DNA of 64,000 nt, taken from RYN-230 sp963711705 (GTDB lineage: Bacteria; Actinomycetota; Actinomycetes; Streptosporangiales; Streptosporangiaceae). The first letter of the stretch is position 1. Each line of letters starts with the position of its first letter. Below, piece by piece: positions 62,568-64,000 of this stretch. Both the position numbers and the translations under genes were made by a program. The stretch is taken from assembly GCA_963711705.1 (NCBI GenBank), contig CAVQFM010000014.1:186001-250000 (forward strand), given 5' to 3'. The notes beneath the pieces were generated by a model. It saw only the letters and a program-made list of their open reading frames with translations, did not search any database and was not told the origin of the DNA.

Positions 62568-62978
62568 TCAGGCCGCGATCCGCCCGGCGGCGGTGTCGCT
62601 GCCGCGCAGGTCCCCGGTGACCTCCAGCCGGTGCACCACGGACTCCGAGGCGACCTCGTGCGCGGTCAGATCGGCCAGCGCGAACACGCCCAGCGCGATC
62701 GCGTCGGCCAGCACCAGCCAGCCGAGCAGGTTACCGGTGAAGATGAGCGCCGCGATCAGCGACCACAGCGCCACCAGGCCGATCAGGCCGTGCCCGATCC
62801 GCTGACTGCGGCGGCGCATCGTGGCGACGCTCGCCCCGGCCAGCACGGTGAAGGCAGTGGACACGCCGAACGCGAGCCAGCCCGCCACCGACGCCGAGAA
62901 TGCCACTGCTGAAACAGCCAGGAACGCCGCGCCGATAACGAAAAGATTGTCCAGCGCGAACCGCAGGCTGAGCTTCAT
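62568..62978 (-). CDS. Small polytopic membrane protein of unknown function
   Basis: 136 residues from ATG 62976-62978 with an ideal AAGGAGGT ribosome site. Four hydrophobic helices: FALDNLFVIGAAFLAVSAVA, VAGWLAFGVSTAFTVLAGA, GLIGLVALWSLIAALIFTG and LLGWLVLADAIALGVFALAD. A soluble tail follows (HRLEVTGDLRGSDTAAGRIA). A cluster of Arg (MRRRSQR) lies between helices 2 and 3. No family recognised. The strong ribosome site and own terminator suggest high monocistronic expression. Confidence 0.75.
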   Translation of the reverse strand: MKLSLRFALDNLFVIGAAFLAVSAVAFSASVAGWLAFGVSTAFTVLAGASVATMRRRSQRIGHGLIGLVALWSLIAALIFTGNLLGWLVLADAIALGVFALADLTAHEVASESVVHRLEVTGDLRGSDTAAGRIAA

Positions 62979-63206
62979 GACGAGTACCTCCTTGACGCTG
63001 CTTATGGCAGCGCCAGCCGTTTCCTTACGGCGGGCCGGGACGGGCACTGGTCGAGTGCCATTCCCGTCTCGTCGGGCCTGCGGCCTTTCCCGCGGGCCCA
63101 TCCGGGGCAACCGGACCGACCCTCCGGTTATGCCCGGCGCGGAATGTCTGCTAGATCACATCGCCGTCGGGGGCGTCCGCCTCCCGGCCGGCTGCGGGCT
63201 GGTCAC

Positions 63207-63959
63207 TCAGTTCCCGGCGGCTGCGGGCTGGTCACTCAGTTCCCGGCGGGCCGCGGGCTGGTCACTCAGTTCCCGGCCGGCCCCGCGCTGGCCGCCCAGT
63301 TCCTGCTGCTTGCGCTTTTTCTGCTTCTTCGGCCCGCGGCGCTGCACGTTGACCCCGCCCATCAGGGCGAACCCGACCACCCGGACCCGCGGCGCGCCGG
63401 GCACGCCGGGTCCGGCCGCCCGGTGGTCGAAGGCGCCCATGAACCCGAAGCCGGACACGTCCACCTCGATGTCATGGCCCACCAGGATGTCCACGCCGCC
63501 CATGATCGTGACCACGTCGATGGTGATCTCGCGCTGGCTGAACCGGGCTTCCCGCAGGTCCAGCTGGACCCCGCCCATCATCGCGAACACGGAGTGCCGG
63601 GGCGGCACCACCCAGGGCCCGGACCGTTCCACCCCGCTCATCACCGCGATGGACACCCCGGCGCCCGGGGTGCCACCGATCCGCGCGGCCGGGAAGGTGC
63701 CCGGCGCCGGGGCGACCGGGGATGGTGGCTCCAGGCCGGGCCCGGGCAGGTCCGCGGTGACCTGGGCCAGATCCCCGTAGGTCTTGGCCCCGTAGGCGGC
63801 GGACAGCCGCTCATCCAGTTCGTCGAAGGTGATCCGGCCGTCCCCGGCCGCCGTGCGCAGCACCTCGGCGGTCTGTTCCCGGTCGGCGTCGGACACCCGC
63901 AGGTGGTGGCGGCTGGCCGGCTCGGGGAGGTTGCTCATCGGTGGGACCGGCTCACTCAC
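63207..63959 (-). CDS. DUF1707 and LiaF-like C-terminal domain protein
   Basis: 250 residues from GTG 63957-63959, which overlaps the upstream stop; ATG 63938 is an alternative. DUF1707 (about 15-70): HHLRVSDADREQTAEVLRTA, then AGDGRITFDELDERLSAAYG. After a Pro-rich linker the LiaF-type beta-helix domain (about 95-205) reads VFAMMGGVQLDLREARFSQR, IMGGVDILVG and ALMGGVNVQRRG. A Lys-rich stretch and RELSDQPAA repeats end the protein. A 29-base step in an otherwise 30-base repeat (63191-63260) causes the early stop; a one-base correction would extend the tail to 63151. Probably involved in envelope stress sensing at the membrane. Confidence 0.85.
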   Translation of the reverse strand: MSEPVPPMSNLPEPASRHHLRVSDADREQTAEVLRTAAGDGRITFDELDERLSAAYGAKTYGDLAQVTADLPGPGLEPPSPVAPAPGTFPAARIGGTPGAGVSIAVMSGVERSGPWVVPPRHSVFAMMGGVQLDLREARFSQREITIDVVTIMGGVDILVGHDIEVDVSGFGFMGAFDHRAAGPGVPGAPRVRVVGFALMGGVNVQRRGPKKQKKRKQQELGGQRGAGRELSDQPAARRELSDQPAAAGN

Positions 63960-64000
63960 TGGGCATGCGCAGCTGCAGCGAGCTGATGCCCTGCATGTCC
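63952..64000 (-). CDS. 3' end of a gene continuing outside the window
   Basis: The last 15 codons read MQGISSLQLRMPSE and stop (TGA at 63952-63954). The stop overlaps the GTG start of the DUF1707 gene, so the two are coupled. Too little to identify. Confidence 0.4.
   Translation of the reverse strand, partial: DMQGISSLQLRMPSE

Noticed and set aside
1..64000. tRNA or rRNA genes, insertion sequences, integrases or prophage
   Set aside because: No cloverleaf, rRNA segment, transposase motif or terminal repeat was recognised by reading; a tRNA/rRNA covariance search would be decisive.

Overview
This is a 64 kb chromosomal window from a very GC-rich actinomycete. Evidence for this includes strong G/C bias at third codon positions, many GTG and TTG starts, and frequent GTGA/ATGA stop-start overlaps. 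It also carries XRE-DUF5753, DUF397 and RsbW-like ATPase genes of the WhiJ type, an ECF41 sigma factor, two apolipoprotein N-acyltransferases, F420-type enzymes and a ClgR-like site before lon. The gene set fits a Streptosporangiales/Streptomyces-type organism; this is inferred from gene content, and no 16S or tRNA gene is present. There is no CRISPR array, intact insertion sequence or phage.

Layout. 0-3.3 kb: a minus-strand unit for uptake and processing of a hydantoin-like compound (DUF917, HyuA-like, family-5 binding protein). 3.4-8.5 kb: a small WHxW protein, a PucR regulator, an 8-oxoguanine deaminase-like amidohydrolase, a desaturase relic and an orphan NMT1-type binding protein. 8.5-13.9 kb: a LacI regulator divergent from a four-gene operon of two TIM-barrel sugar isomerase-like proteins and two Gfo/Idh/MocA oxidoreductases, with TTTCGAAA operators in the gap. 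13.7-16.7 kb: a regulatory patch (ATPase fused to a WHxW domain, a receiver-less LuxR fragment, XRE-DUF5753). 16.8-18.9 kb: an epimerase and ECF41 sigma operon behind a textbook ECF41 promoter. 19-23.6 kb: a VOC protein, a second LacI regulator, a WhiJ-type trio and an F420-dependent reductase-like gene. 23.6-29.6 kb: an MFS sugar transporter, a fused hydantoinase/oxoprolinase A+B and an FMN reductase.

29.8-38.5 kb: a Nudix-like protein, two universal stress proteins, a NUDIX hydrolase, a GH65 phosphorylase that has lost its beta-phosphoglucomutase partner, an amidohydrolase, GPP34 and an arginase-fold protein. 38.5-48.2 kb: Lon, a CAP-domain protein, a HAL-like protein without the MIO triad, a cobalamin-independent methionine synthase-like protein behind a leader ORF, a convergent DUF397/XRE pair and a DUF5995 fusion. 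48.5-64 kb: PPK2, a prenyl-quinone/isoprenoid-type trio (UbiE-like, UbiA-like, geranylgeranyl reductase), an L,D-transpeptidase, tandem apolipoprotein N-acyltransferases, a THUMP-like methyltransferase, serS, a sedolisin, a small membrane protein and a DUF1707/LiaF-like protein.

A strong cross-window signal is a run of about a dozen single-base frameshifts inside otherwise intact, conserved genes. Nearly all are net +1 in the direction of reading, and correcting each restores a family motif or a sensible C-terminus. I treat these genes as probably functional in the organism and the shifts as probable assembly error, and I give the position in each entry.
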